From Methylobacterium gregans (GTDB lineage Bacteria; Pseudomonadota; Alphaproteobacteria; Rhizobiales; Beijerinckiaceae), in NCBI RefSeq assembly GCF_022179245.1, contig NZ_BPQM01000007.1, positions 1 to 56,504 on the forward strand: a stretch of DNA of 56,504 nucleotides, in the 5' to 3' direction. Under the pieces are notes generated by a model. The model ran no database searches, was not told the origin of the DNA, and saw only the letters and a program-made list of their open reading frames with translations. Position 1 is the first letter of the stretch; each line of letters opens with the position of its first letter. The translations under genes and the position numbers were made by a program. Shown here in pieces: positions 22,245-31,447 of the stretch.

Positions 22245-23033
22245 TCACCCACGCACGCAGCCCATCAGTCCCTCGACCTGTCCCATGCGGGCCTGGATCC
22301 GGGCCGCGATGGCCCGGACGCTTCGCGAGGGCTTGCCGGCGCTGCGCTGGATCGGGTTCGGCAGCGCGGCGGCGAGCAGGGCCGCCTCCTGGCGCGTCAG
22401 GTTGCGGGCATCCTTGCCGAACCAGTGCCGCGACGCGGCCTGCGCGCCGTAGATCCCGTCGCCCCACTCGGCGACGTTGAGGTAGATCTCCAGCATGCGC
22501 CGCTTGCCCCAGAGCGCGTCGAAGGCCGCCGCGAGCGGAATCTCCAGGGCCTTGCGGATGTAGGAGCGCCCCGGCCAGAGGAAGACGTTCTTCACCGTCT
22601 GCATCGCGATGGTGGAGGCGCCGCGGCTCGGGCCGTCCTCGTCCTCGACCACGTCGCGGAGCGCGCCGAGATCGACGCCGTGATGCAGGCAGAAGCGCTG
22701 GTCCTCGGAGGTGAGCACCGCCTGGACGAGGTTCGGCGAGATCCCTGAGAGCGGCACGGCCTCGCGGGCTACCGGCTGCAGCGTCAGCCAACGGCCGAGC
22801 ATCAGGGTTGAGGGCGGCGTCACCGCGCTATAGACGAGCCCCAGCGCGAGCACGAGGACGAGCCCGATGGCCGGGACGAGCAGGACCAGCCCGACGAGCC
22901 GGCGCAGGCGCCCGGGACCGGCCCTGCGCTCAGAGATGCCCGAACGGCGTCGCAGCGGCTGCTCCTCCGCAATCGCCGCCGGCGGGCGGGCCTCGACTCT
23001 GGTCTCCTCCGCCCGCACAGCGCTGCGTCTCAT
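22245..23033 (-). CDS. mtgA: Monofunctional peptidoglycan transglycosylase
   Basis: A 262-residue GT51 glycosyltransferase that polymerises lipid II into glycan strands. An Arg-rich cytoplasmic tail leads to one membrane anchor (about residues 45-70), then the periplasmic domain with catalytic Glu in Thr-Ser-Glu-Asp-Gln-Arg-Phe, Gly-Ala-Ser-Thr-Ile-Ala-Met-Gln, Lys-Asn-Val-Phe-Leu and Glu-Ile-Tyr-Leu-Asn-Val-Ala-Glu-Trp-Gly. The start is uncertain: ATG 23033 is abutted by GGGGAGG with no spacer, and TTG 23042 is in frame just upstream. The start region almost touches that of ispA on the other strand. Confidence 0.95.
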   Translation of the reverse strand: MRRSAVRAEETRVEARPPAAIAEEQPLRRRSGISERRAGPGRLRRLVGLVLLVPAIGLVLVLALGLVYSAVTPPSTLMLGRWLTLQPVAREAVPLSGISPNLVQAVLTSEDQRFCLHHGVDLGALRDVVEDEDGPSRGASTIAMQTVKNVFLWPGRSYIRKALEIPLAAAFDALWGKRRMLEIYLNVAEWGDGIYGAQAASRHWFGKDARNLTRQEAALLAAALPNPIQRSAGKPSRSVRAIAARIQARMGQVEGLMGCVRG

Positions 23034-23054
23034 CCTCCCCAAGGCCCCGTGACC

Positions 23055-24029
23055 ATGACCTCGTTCCCCTCCTCAACGCAGGCGATCCCCGAATCGGTCA
23101 AGCTGGCCGCGACCCCGGACGTGTTTACCCACAAGCTTGCCACGGTGGCGGGCGAGGTCGAGCGCTTCATGGTGGATCTTCTCGACGGCGAGGTCCGCCC
23201 CGGCGAGATCGCGCGGCCCCCGCGGCTGATGGAGGCGATGCGCCACGCGGTGCTCGGCGGCGGCAAGCGCCTGCGCCCGTTCCTGACGATCGAGACCGCC
23301 CGCATGCTCGGCGGCCCCGAGGCCGGGGCCATGGCGGCGGGCGCGGGCGTCGAGCTCGTGCACTGCTACTCCCTCGTCCACGACGACATGCCGGCGATGG
23401 ACAACGACGACATGCGCCGCGGCAAGCCGACTGTGCACAAGGCCTACGACGAGGCGACCGCGATCCTGGTCGGCGACGCGCTCCAGACGCTGGCCTTCGA
23501 GATCACCGCCGACCCGCAATGGCAGGCGGACGCCCGCGTGCGCGCCGACCTCGTGCTCGGCCTCGCCAAGGCCTCGGGCCTCGGCGGCATGGTGGGCGGC
23601 CAGCTCCTCGACCTCTCGGCGGAGGGCCGCTTCGGCACCGTGTCCCTCGACGTGGACGACACCCTGCGCATGCAGGCGATGAAGACCGGCGCGATCCTGG
23701 CCTTCTCGGTCGAGGCCGGCGCCATCGTGGGCGGGGCGAGCGCCGACGAGCGCGCGGCACTCCTCCGCTACGGCGTGGCGCTCGGCCAGGCCTTCCAGAT
23801 CGCCGACGACATCCTCGACCGCGAGGCCTCGCCCGAGGCGATGGGCAAGGCAACCGGCAAGGACAAGGATGCCGGCAAGGCGACGCTCGTCGACCGTCTC
23901 GGCCTCGACGGCGCGCGGGCCGAGTGCGACCGGCTGGTCGGCGTCTGCGACGAGGCGGTGGCGCGCTGGGGCGACCGGGCGCAGGTTCTGCGCGACGCGG
24001 CCCGCTTCACGGTGGCGCGCAAGGCCTGA
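23055..24029 (+). CDS. ispA: Polyprenyl synthase, farnesyl diphosphate synthase type
   Basis: A 324-residue trans-prenyltransferase that condenses isopentenyl and dimethylallyl/geranyl diphosphates, supplying precursors for ubiquinone, bactoprenol, hopanoids and carotenoids. The first Asp-rich motif is Asp-Asp-Met-Pro-Ala-Met-Asp with Asp-Asp following; the second is Asp-Asp-Ile-Leu-Asp; Gly-Gly-Gly-Lys-Arg-Leu-Arg-Pro is the IPP-binding segment. The N-terminus is about 20 residues longer than in E. coli IspA. ATG 23055 is preceded in frame by GTG 23049. Only 21 bases separate this ATG from the mtgA start on the other strand. Chain length is inferred. Confidence 0.93.
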   Translation: MTSFPSSTQAIPESVKLAATPDVFTHKLATVAGEVERFMVDLLDGEVRPGEIARPPRLMEAMRHAVLGGGKRLRPFLTIETARMLGGPEAGAMAAGAGVELVHCYSLVHDDMPAMDNDDMRRGKPTVHKAYDEATAILVGDALQTLAFEITADPQWQADARVRADLVLGLAKASGLGGMVGGQLLDLSAEGRFGTVSLDVDDTLRMQAMKTGAILAFSVEAGAIVGGASADERAALLRYGVALGQAFQIADDILDREASPEAMGKATGKDKDAGKATLVDRLGLDGARAECDRLVGVCDEAVARWGDRAQVLRDAARFTVARKA

Positions 24030-24092
24030 CGGGCGCCGGGCTCGGTCGAGGCCGGAATGCATGGACGCAACGGGTGCCGTCCCCGCGCGCTC

Positions 24093-24118
24093 TCCCTCCC
24101 CCGCAGAAGGGGGAGGGA
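24093..24118. repeat. C-rich hairpin between convergent ispA and ung
   Basis: A perfect 10-bp stem, TCCCTCCCCC pairing with GGGGGAGGGA, has a 6-base loop, and flanking GCGCGC segments extend it. It lies about midway between two facing stop codons. It has no T run. It is nearly identical to the element at 28667-28696. Confidence 0.8.
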
Positions 24119-24185
24119 TGCGCGCTGAGCCGACCGAAGTGCGATTTAAGAAACCTGTTGCCGGCCGGGTTGGGAAATAGTTCGC

Positions 24186-24875
24186 TCAGCCCAGCCGCCA
24201 ATTGATCGGCGCGAGCCCCCGCGCCTCCAGCCACGCGTTCGCCGTCTCGAAAGGCTTCGAGCCGGGGAAGTCCCGCGCCCGGTTCAGCGGCGACGGATGC
24301 CCACTCTCGATGACGGCGTGGCGGTTCCGATCGATCAGCGCCGCGCGGGCGCGGGCCTGGGCGCCCCAGAGCAGGAAGACGGCAGGCTCTGGCCTGGCCG
24401 AGACCGCCTCCACCGCCTCGTCGGTGAGCCGGGCCCAGCCGTAGCGCAGATGCGCCCCGGCCTTGCCGGCCTCGACGGTCAGCGCGCTGTTGAGGAGCAG
24501 CACGCCCTGCCGCGCCCAGGGCGTCAGGTCGCCGGAGCGGGGTTTCGCGGGATCGACCTCGGCCAGGATCACCTTCAGGGAGGCCGGCAGCCGCCCCGCG
24601 CCGACATACGAGAAGGCGAGCCCGTTGGCGTCGCCCGGGGTCGGGTAGGGATCCTGGCCGAGGATCACCACCTTCACGGCCTCCGGCGGGGTGAGCGCGA
24701 GCGCGGCGAAGATGTTGCGCGGCTCCGGCAGAACCCGCGCGCCCTCCGCGATGCGGGCATCGACCCGCGCCGCGACCGCCTCGGCCGCGCCCTCCCGGAA
24801 GAAGGGCAGCGCGGTCCAGGGCGAGCCGGATGCGCGGAAGGCGGCCAGTGCGTCGGCGACGGGCGTCTGGCTCAT
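24186..24875 (-). CDS. ung: Uracil-DNA glycosylase (family 1)
   Basis: A 229-residue enzyme that removes uracil from DNA. The water-activating motif is Gly-Gln-Asp-Pro-Tyr (Asp75), followed by Asn-Gly-Leu-Ala-Phe-Ser; Leu-Leu-Leu-Asn-Ser-Ala-Leu-Thr-Val is the uracil-specificity strand (Asn129); the DNA-intercalation loop is His-Pro-Ser-Pro-Leu (His193). The residue after Gly-Gln-Asp-Pro-Tyr is Pro rather than the usual His. Its ATG overlaps the stop of the upstream 5'-nucleotidase by four bases (ATGA), so the two are translationally coupled. Confidence 0.95.
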   Translation of the reverse strand: MSQTPVADALAAFRASGSPWTALPFFREGAAEAVAARVDARIAEGARVLPEPRNIFAALALTPPEAVKVVILGQDPYPTPGDANGLAFSYVGAGRLPASLKVILAEVDPAKPRSGDLTPWARQGVLLLNSALTVEAGKAGAHLRYGWARLTDEAVEAVSARPEPAVFLLWGAQARARAALIDRNRHAVIESGHPSPLNRARDFPGSKPFETANAWLEARGLAPINWRLG

Positions 24876-26410
24876 TGTGCTACCACCAAGCGCTCGCCCG
24901 CGCGGATCGCGATGGGGCTGTTGCGGCGGAGATACGTGATCACTTCGTTTGCCACGAGCTTGCCGTCGGTGGTCCCAATCAGGGTGCGCCCGGCGCGGAG
25001 CGCCCCGTAGCCGTTGCCGCCGTCGTAGAGGAAGTTGTTCGCTGCCACCGTATAGATCCGCGCTGGATCGAGCGGCGCGCCGTCGACCGAGACGGAGAGG
25101 ACGCGCGAGCCCGGCGGCCGTTCCGGATCGAGCCGCACCACGAGGCCGGAGACCTGCACGAGGCGGCCCGCCGGCCGACCGTAATCGGCGAGCCCGTTCT
25201 CGAGGAGCGCCAGCAGGGCGGCGCCCGTGATCGCGACCAGCACGACCGTGTTGCCGAAGGGCAGTTCCTGCAGGATGTCGCGCCGGGTGAGCTCCGTGCC
25301 GGCCGGGTAGAGCCGGTTGCCGCGGATACCGCCGCCGTTCATCAGCGCGACCTCGGCGCCGGTCGAGGCCCGCAGCGCGTCGGCCACGAGGTCGCCGAAG
25401 CTCGCCTCCCGGGCGCGCACGCTGGCGACCCGACTGTCGAGGGGCAGGCCGGTCCGCCCTACGGCCACGTCGAGCTCGCGCGAGAGGTCGGCCTCGAAGC
25501 CGCGCACCAGCGCCAGCGTCTCGGGATCGGGCGCGACGTCCCGCGTGTCGTGGATGCGGAAGCTCGGGCGCCAGCGCAGCCGCCGCTCGGCCCCCTCCCC
25601 CTCGTGGGTGCAGCGCAGGTCGATCGCGGTGACGAAATGCGCGTCAACGCTCGATTCGGCGAGCACGCGCTGGCCGTCGTAGCGCAGGAACAGGTCGTGG
25701 TCGTGGCCCGACAGGATGATGTCGGCGTGGCCCGCTGCCAGCATCGCCATGTCGGTCGCCCGATCGGTGTGGACAACCGCCACGACGATCTCGGCGCCCT
25801 CCGCGCGCAGCAGCCGCGCCTGCTCGGCGAGCGTCTCCGCCTCCGGACCGAAGCGGAGCGTGCCGCTCTGCGACTTCTCGGGCGTGCTCCTCAGCGCGAT
25901 GCCGGTGACGCCGACCCGCACGCCGCCGAGATCGGTGACGAAGCGGTCCGCGACGTCCGGCAGAGGCTTCCCCTCGCCGTCGCGGAGGTTCGCCGCGAGC
26001 GTCCGGAACGCCGCGTCGTGGATCCGCTCCTGGAACACCGCCGGCCCGAAATCGAACTCGTGGTTGCCCGGTACGAACACGTCGGGCGGGGCGAGGGCCA
26101 GCAGCGCCATGATGTGCGCGCCCCGGTCGAAGCCCGACATCAGGGAGGGCGAGAGCGTGTCGCCGGCATGCGCGTAGAGGACCGGCACGCCGCGCGCCCG
26201 CTCGGCCTTCACCACCGCGTTGAGCCGCGCGAAGCCGCCGCGGCCCTCGACCTCGCCCATCAGGTAGATGTCGTTGACGAGGAGTAGGGTGAGGGTCGGG
26301 CGATCGGCCGGCGCCTCGGCCGCGGCGGCCGGCAGGGCGGTGCCGAGCCCGGCGCCAAGTCCGGCGCCGAGTCCGAGTCCGAAGGTCTGGCGGCGGCTCG
26401 GTTCGCGCAT
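24872..26410 (-). CDS. Exported 5'-nucleotidase/metallophosphoesterase (UshA type)
   Basis: A 512-residue protein with a twin-arginine signal (Ser-Arg-Arg-Gln-Thr-Phe at 5-10) and a Gly-Leu-Gly-Ala repeat as its hydrophobic core. The metallophosphatase domain has Asn-Asp-Ile-Tyr, Ala-Gly-Asp-Thr, Gly-Asn-His-Glu-Phe-Asp and Ser-Gly-His-Asp-His; the first His of the usual Asp-x-His is Tyr, a variant seen in part of the family. The C-terminal nucleotidase domain has Asn-Gly-Gly-Gly-Ile-Arg and Asp-Gly-Gly-Asn-Gly-Tyr. It probably hydrolyses nucleotides or related phosphoesters in the periplasm. It is the first gene of a two-gene unit with ung. Confidence 0.92.
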   Translation of the reverse strand: MREPSRRQTFGLGLGAGLGAGLGTALPAAAAEAPADRPTLTLLLVNDIYLMGEVEGRGGFARLNAVVKAERARGVPVLYAHAGDTLSPSLMSGFDRGAHIMALLALAPPDVFVPGNHEFDFGPAVFQERIHDAAFRTLAANLRDGEGKPLPDVADRFVTDLGGVRVGVTGIALRSTPEKSQSGTLRFGPEAETLAEQARLLRAEGAEIVVAVVHTDRATDMAMLAAGHADIILSGHDHDLFLRYDGQRVLAESSVDAHFVTAIDLRCTHEGEGAERRLRWRPSFRIHDTRDVAPDPETLALVRGFEADLSRELDVAVGRTGLPLDSRVASVRAREASFGDLVADALRASTGAEVALMNGGGIRGNRLYPAGTELTRRDILQELPFGNTVVLVAITGAALLALLENGLADYGRPAGRLVQVSGLVVRLDPERPPGSRVLSVSVDGAPLDPARIYTVAANNFLYDGGNGYGALRAGRTLIGTTDGKLVANEVITYLRRNSPIAIRAGERLVVAQ

Positions 26411-26464
26411 GACCCCTCGCCTAGCGCGCCGCTCCGACGCGCCGATGACGTGCCGGACGACCCC

Positions 26465-27415
26465 TCACCGGCTGAACGTGTCGCGGACCGCCTTGGCGTT
26501 GCGGCGGACCATCGGCCAGATCCAGGCGCCGGAGGCGAGATAGGCGCCCGGCGCCATCGGGCGCAGATCCGCCGCGAGGCGCTGCGCCAGACCCGGCACC
26601 GCGAGCCGGCCTGCCGGCGCGTCGGTCTTGCGGTAGACGACCGTGGTGTCCTCGCGCCAGTAGGCCTCGTCGGGCACGAGTCCCGCGCGGCGGGCGAGCA
26701 GGTCGAAGGTCTCGCGCACGTAGCCGTGCACGTGGGCGAAGTGGAAGCGCTCATGCGGCGGCTTGCCGGTGGCGGCCATGTTGGGCACCGCGGCGTAGAG
26801 CCGTCCGTCCGGCTTCAGCCAGCGGGCGAGGCGCTCCATCACCTCGGCCGGATCGCGCAGGTGCTCCAGCACGTGGTGAGTGCTGATCACGTCGAAGCTG
26901 CCGGGTGCGAAGGTCGCGTCGTCCGCCTCGTCCAGAACCTCGACGCCGTAGGTCTTGCGGGCGAAGGCGGCGTAGTCGCGCCCCGGCTCGACGCCGATCA
27001 CGTCGCAGCCCTTGGCCCGGGCCGCGGCCAGGAACTCGCCCGAGCCCGAGCCGAAATCGAGGAGCCGGGCGCCCGGCACGAGCTTCGGCGCCAGGAGGTC
27101 GGCCCGGAAGGCGGCCTCGCGGCCAGAGCGCTTGACGTGGTGGGGCGGTGGGCCGCCCGCGAAGGCGAGCTGGTAATCCGCCCGGTAGGCGGTGGCGTAG
27201 TACTCGGCCAGTTCCGCGGGCGTCGGCATCGGATCAGTGCGGATCAGACCGCACTGGGTGCAACTGATCGAGCGCAGCACCTTGAGGCGCCGGTCGCTCT
27301 CGGCCACCACCACGGAATCCGCGCATCCGCACAGATTGCACGCCGCGGGCGCGCCCGTATAGGGGTAGCCGGTGAACGGCACGAAGTGCCTGAGGAAGTA
27401 GCGGGGAGACGGCAT
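26465..27415 (-). CDS. SAM-dependent methyltransferase with N-terminal zinc ribbon
   Basis: A 316-residue class I methyltransferase. Two Cys pairs (Cys-x2-Cys about residue 26 and Cys-x2-Cys about 52) form a zinc-ribbon-like N-terminus; the SAM-binding motif I is Asp-Phe-Gly-Ser-Gly-Ser-Gly-Glu-Phe, and the post-motif segment is His-His-Val-Leu-Glu-His-Leu. This architecture resembles methyltransferases of cell-surface sugar pathways, but no glycan gene is adjacent, so the substrate is unknown. ATG 27415 is chosen over an in-frame TTG at 27442. It diverges from hemH. Confidence 0.88.
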   Translation of the reverse strand: MPSPRYFLRHFVPFTGYPYTGAPAACNLCGCADSVVVAESDRRLKVLRSISCTQCGLIRTDPMPTPAELAEYYATAYRADYQLAFAGGPPPHHVKRSGREAAFRADLLAPKLVPGARLLDFGSGSGEFLAAARAKGCDVIGVEPGRDYAAFARKTYGVEVLDEADDATFAPGSFDVISTHHVLEHLRDPAEVMERLARWLKPDGRLYAAVPNMAATGKPPHERFHFAHVHGYVRETFDLLARRAGLVPDEAYWREDTTVVYRKTDAPAGRLAVPGLAQRLAADLRPMAPGAYLASGAWIWPMVRRNAKAVRDTFSR

Positions 27416-27564
27416 GTCGCGCCCTGTGTCCGATCTTCGCAAACCCGCTTCGTGCTCTAGATAGATAAGCCCGTCGAGACAATCGCGGCGTCGTCAGAAG
27501 TCCCGCCCCCGGCAGCCCCAAGCGCGCCGGGCGGGGCGCCGCCGCGGACCGGAAAGCTCAGGTG

Positions 27565-28653
27565 ATGAACGAACGCGTCGAACCCGCAACGCTGGCGGCC
27601 CGCCAGCCCCTGGCGCCGCAGGCCTCCGTCAGTGCCGGCACGCTGCCCGCCGAGCATCCACCCGTGCGCTGGGGCCGGGTCGGCGTGCTGCTGATGAATC
27701 TCGGCACGCCCGAGGGCACGACCTACTGGCCGATGCGCCGCTACCTGAAGGAGTTCCTCTCGGACCGCCGCGTCATCGAGGTGCCGCGGCTGATCTGGTG
27801 GCCGCTCCTCAACCTCGTGATTCTGTCGAAGCGCCCGGGTCCGAAGGGCCGCGACTACGCAAGCGTCTGGAACAAGGAGCTCGACGAGGGCCCGCTCAAG
27901 ACGATTACCCGCGGCCAGCGCGACCGGCTTCAGGCGGCGCTCGGCGACTCGGTCGTGGTCGATTGGGCGATGCGCTACGGCAAGCCGGAGGTGTCATTGC
28001 GCATCCAGGCGCTGCTCGACCAGGGCTGTGACCGCATCCTGCTGGTGCCGCTCTATCCGCAATACGCCGCCGCGACCTCGGCGACCGCCTGCGATCAGGC
28101 TTTCAAGGCCCTGATGCAGATGCGCTGGCAGCCGACGGTCCGGGTCTCGCCCCCCTACCATGACGACCCGGTCTATATCGACGCGGTCGCCCGCTCGATC
28201 CGCGAGGGGCTGGCCAAGCTCGATTTCGAGCCGGAGGTGATCCTCACCTCGTTCCACGGCGTGCCGAAGAGCTATCTGCTCAAGGGCGACCCCTACCATT
28301 GCCAGTGCGTGAAGACGGGCCGCCTGATCCGCGAGGCCCTGGGCTACGGGCCGGACAAGATGCGCACGACCTTCCAGTCGCGCTTCGGCAACGAGGAGTG
28401 GCTGAAGCCCTACACCGACGAGACCGTGCAGGCGCTCGCCAAGTCCGGCGTGAAGCGCATGGCGATCGTGGCGCCGGGCTTCACCGCCGACTGCCTGGAG
28501 ACGCTAGAGGAGCTCGACGGCGAGAACCGCCACTATTTCGAGGAGAACGGCGGCCAGAAGTTCGCCTACATCCCCTGCCTGAACGACGGCGATCTCGGCA
28601 TGGAGGTCATCGAGCACGTGGTGCGGCGCGAGCTGCGCGGCTGGGTGGATTAG
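27565..28653 (+). CDS. hemH: Ferrochelatase
   Basis: A 362-residue enzyme that inserts ferrous iron into protoporphyrin IX, the last step of protoheme synthesis. The core begins at Val-Leu-Leu-Met-Asn-Leu-Gly-Thr-Pro; the catalytic His is in Thr-Ser-Phe-His-Gly-Val-Pro, and the second metal-site region is Ser-Arg-Phe-Gly followed by Glu-Trp-Leu-Lys-Pro-Tyr-Thr. An Ala/Pro-rich lead of about 35 residues precedes the domain. ATG 27565 follows directly on an in-frame GTG. The protein should be peripheral to the inner membrane. Confidence 0.97.
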   Translation: MNERVEPATLAARQPLAPQASVSAGTLPAEHPPVRWGRVGVLLMNLGTPEGTTYWPMRRYLKEFLSDRRVIEVPRLIWWPLLNLVILSKRPGPKGRDYASVWNKELDEGPLKTITRGQRDRLQAALGDSVVVDWAMRYGKPEVSLRIQALLDQGCDRILLVPLYPQYAAATSATACDQAFKALMQMRWQPTVRVSPPYHDDPVYIDAVARSIREGLAKLDFEPEVILTSFHGVPKSYLLKGDPYHCQCVKTGRLIREALGYGPDKMRTTFQSRFGNEEWLKPYTDETVQALAKSGVKRMAIVAPGFTADCLETLEELDGENRHYFEENGGQKFAYIPCLNDGDLGMEVIEHVVRRELRGWVD

Positions 28654-28666
28654 GTTCTTCCCGCAT

Positions 28667-28696
28667 TCTCCCTCCCCCGCGGAGGGGGGAGGGAGA
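28667..28696. repeat. C-rich hairpin between convergent hemH and ppk1
   Basis: A perfect 12-bp stem, TCTCCCTCCCCC pairing with GGGGGAGGGAGA, has a 6-base loop, 13 bases after the hemH stop and 9 bases before the ppk1 stop. It shares its stem core with 24093-24118. Its position points to a bidirectional transcript end without a T run. Confidence 0.85.
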
Positions 28697-28705
28697 GCGC
28701 GGGAG

Positions 28706-31090
28706 CTACCCCCGTGCCCGCCGGCTCAGCGCCCGCGGGCTCGACTTCTTCGAGGCTTTGCCGCGGCCCGAGAGGCTCGGGTTCGTCATGAAGTACTTGT
28801 GGGCGTTGAACGGCTCCTCGCCTTCGGCGGGCTGGACCCGCTCGCTGGCGCCCGAGGCCAGAACCCGCCAACTCTGCCGGTTGTCGAGAAGGTTCGCCAG
28901 CATGATCTGGTCGAGCACCTGCTGGTGCACGGTCGGGTTGGTGATCGGCAGGAGCGCCTCGACCCGGCGGTCGAGATTGCGGCTCATCAGGTCGGCCGAC
29001 GAGATGTAGACGGTCGCCTTCGGGTGGGGCAGCCCGACGCCGTTCCCGAAGGCGTAGATGCGCCCGTGCTCCAGGAAGCGCCCGACGATCGACTTGACCC
29101 GGATCGTCTCGGAGAGCCCCGGCACGCCGGGTCGCAGGCAGCAGATGCCCCGCACCACGCAGTCGATCTGCACCCCGGCCTCCGAGGCGTCGTAGAGTGC
29201 GTCGATGATCTGCCCGTCCACCAGCGAGTTGCACTTGATCCAGATCGCGGCCGGGCGCCCGGCCTTGGCGTGGGCGATCTCGGCCTCGATGTGCTCGAGC
29301 AGCCGCGGCTTCAGCGTCAGCGGCGAGACCGCCATGCGCTCGAGTTCGGCCGGCTCGGCGTAGCCCGTGATGAAGTTGAAGATGCGGGAAACGTCCCGGG
29401 CGATGGCGGGGTCGGCCGTGAAGAACGAGAGGTCGGTGTAGATGCGCGCCGTGATCGGATGATAGTTGCCCGTGCCGATGTGGCAGTAGGTGACGAGGCG
29501 CTCGCCCTCGCGGCGCACCACCATCGAGAGCTTGGCGTGCGTCTTCAGCTCGACGAAGCCGAAGACAACCTGGGCGCCGGCCTTCTCGAGGTTGCGGGCC
29601 CAGCGGATGTTGGCCTCCTCGTCGAAGCGGGCCTTCAGCTCGACGAGCGCCGTCACCGACTTGCCGGCTTCGGCGGCTTCCGCGAGCGCGGCCACGATCG
29701 GCGAGTTCGAGGACGTGCGGTAGAGAGTCTGCTTGATCGCGACCACGTTCGGGTCGCGGGCGGCCTGGGCCAGGAACTGCACCACCGAGTCGAAGGATTC
29801 GTAGGGGTGGTGGACGCAGAAATCCTTCTGCCGGATCGCCGCGAAGACGTCGCCGCCCGATTCCCGGATGCGCTCGGGAAAGCGCGGGTTGTAGGGTTTG
29901 AACTTCAGGTCGGGCCGGTCGATCGAGACGATCTGCGAGAGTTCGTTGAGCGCCAGCATCCCCTCGACGAGGAAGATCGCGTCGGGCGAGATCTCCAGCT
30001 CGTCGGCGACGAAACTGCGCAGGTCCTCCGGCATCCCGGCCTCGACCTCGAGCCGGATCACGACGCCGCGACGGCGCTGCTTGAGCGCGGTCTCGAAGTG
30101 CAGGACGAGGTCCTCGGCCTCCTCCTCGATCTCCAGATCGGAGTCGCGCACCACCCGGAAGGCGCCCTGGCCCCGGACGTGGTAGCCGGGGAAGAGCCGG
30201 CCGGTGAACATCACGATCACCTGCTCAATCGCGATGAAGCGGACGGCCGGATCGCCCTCGACGGCGGGCAGGCGCACGAAGCGGTCGAGCACGCCCGGCA
30301 TGCGGATCAGCGCGCGCAGCGTCCGCCCGTCCTTCGGCCGCACCAGCATCAGGGCGATGGTCGAGCCGAGATTCGGGATGAACGGGAAGGGATGCGCCGG
30401 GTCGATGGCGAGCGGCGTCAGCACCGGCAGGACGTGGTTGAGGAAGTACTCCTCCAGGAAGGCCTTGTGCTGGGCGATCAGATCGCCAGGCTCGACGAGC
30501 GCGATGTCGACACCGAGCAGCTCCGCCCGCAGCTCCCGCCAGCGGGTCTGCTGGTCCTCGGCCAGCCGCGAGACCTCGGCCGAGATCCGGGCGAGCTGCT
30601 CAGACGGGGTGAGGCCGTCCTGCGAGGGCAGCGTCAGCCCGGCCCGGACCTGATCGTGCAGACCGGCGACGCGGACCATGAAGAATTCGTCGAGGTTGTT
30701 GGCCGAGATCGAGAGGAAGCGCAGCTGCTCCAAGAGCGGGTGGCCGGTGTTGGAGGCCTCCTCTAGCACCCGGCGGTTGAACTGCAGCCAGGAGAGCTCG
30801 CGGTTCACAAAGCGCTCGGGCGAGTGGCGGAGCGTGCGGCCGGCTTCCAGCACCGTTTCGCGGGCCGGCTCCCCGACATGGGTCGGGGCCTCGGAGATGT
30901 CGCTGGCGACCGGCCACTCGTCGCCGCTCTCGGCGGTCGCGGGCGTGGCCTCGGCCGGGACAGGGCGTGCCGCGGTCGCGCGCCGGGACGGCGCTGCCCG
31001 GCGCGGGGCGGCCGGCCGCTCGGCCCCCGTCTCCTCGTGCGCCTGCTCGTTCTCGCGAGTTCCGACTCTCGGCTCCATCTCCGGCAACAC
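28706..31090 (-). CDS. ppk1: Polyphosphate kinase 1
   Basis: A 794-residue enzyme that reversibly makes polyphosphate from ATP. After about 90 low-complexity Ala/Arg/Pro/Glu residues, the N domain starts at [12 protein letters not shown]. The catalytic His is in [10 protein letters not shown], and the second conserved His is in Phe-Leu-Glu-His-Gly-Arg-Ile-Tyr. The C-terminus has a basic Lys/Arg/Ser tail. It exceeds the E. coli enzyme (688) by the N-terminal extension. The start is ambiguous: GTG 31090 and the next codon TTG follow a GGAGG site by 4 and 7 bases; ATG 31078 also exists. Confidence 0.97.
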   Translation of the reverse strand: MLPEMEPRVGTRENEQAHEETGAERPAAPRRAAPSRRATAARPVPAEATPATAESGDEWPVASDISEAPTHVGEPARETVLEAGRTLRHSPERFVNRELSWLQFNRRVLEEASNTGHPLLEQLRFLSISANNLDEFFMVRVAGLHDQVRAGLTLPSQDGLTPSEQLARISAEVSRLAEDQQTRWRELRAELLGVDIALVEPGDLIAQHKAFLEEYFLNHVLPVLTPLAIDPAHPFPFIPNLGSTIALMLVRPKDGRTLRALIRMPGVLDRFVRLPAVEGDPAVRFIAIEQVIVMFTGRLFPGYHVRGQGAFRVVRDSDLEIEEEAEDLVLHFETALKQRRRGVVIRLEVEAGMPEDLRSFVADELEISPDAIFLVEGMLALNELSQIVSIDRPDLKFKPYNPRFPERIRESGGDVFAAIRQKDFCVHHPYESFDSVVQFLAQAARDPNVVAIKQTLYRTSSNSPIVAALAEAAEAGKSVTALVELKARFDEEANIRWARNLEKAGAQVVFGFVELKTHAKLSMVVRREGERLVTYCHIGTGNYHPITARIYTDLSFFTADPAIARDVSRIFNFITGYAEPAELERMAVSPLTLKPRLLEHIEAEIAHAKAGRPAAIWIKCNSLVDGQIIDALYDASEAGVQIDCVVRGICCLRPGVPGLSETIRVKSIVGRFLEHGRIYAFGNGVGLPHPKATVYISSADLMSRNLDRRVEALLPITNPTVHQQVLDQIMLANLLDNRQSWRVLASGASERVQPAEGEEPFNAHKYFMTNPSLSGRGKASKKSSPRALSRRARG

Positions 31091-31447
31091 GTGTCCTCCA
31101 ACTCTGCGGCGCCGCGCCCTCTAGCAGGGAATCGGCACAGTCGCATGACGGTTCGATGACGGCTTTGCGCCGTGGTCCTGATCGGACCGCGGTTCGCCCG
31201 TCCCTTCGGATGGATGCCGAGGGGCGCGCGCCAATCCGCTTCCGATTGGCGAACGCTTTGAGTGGACGTCACCGTCCCAGCCGCTTCCGAAGAAAGCTCC
31301 GACGGCGGCCCATGGACCCTGTCCAGGGCAGAACGCGACACCGTGTCGGTCGCGGTCGCCTCCTTCTCAAAACGACGCGACCGAAGTATCTGGGTTCTGC
31401 AATCCCGCCGATCCATCCTCGGGGTTAGATGCGCCTGTGAGGTTCTG
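31091..31447. other. Divergent intergenic region between ppk1 and the PPOX gene
   Basis: These 357 bases separate two genes that are transcribed away from each other, so both promoters should be here. I see no convincing -35/-10 pair, tRNA or long repeat. The part nearest the PPOX gene is less GC-rich than the rest of the window. Open frames in it are short and lack ribosome sites. Confidence 0.5.

Noticed and set aside
28799..30766. A 655-codon plus-strand frame opposite ppk1
   Set aside because: It is an antisense shadow of polyphosphate kinase with no recognisable domain.
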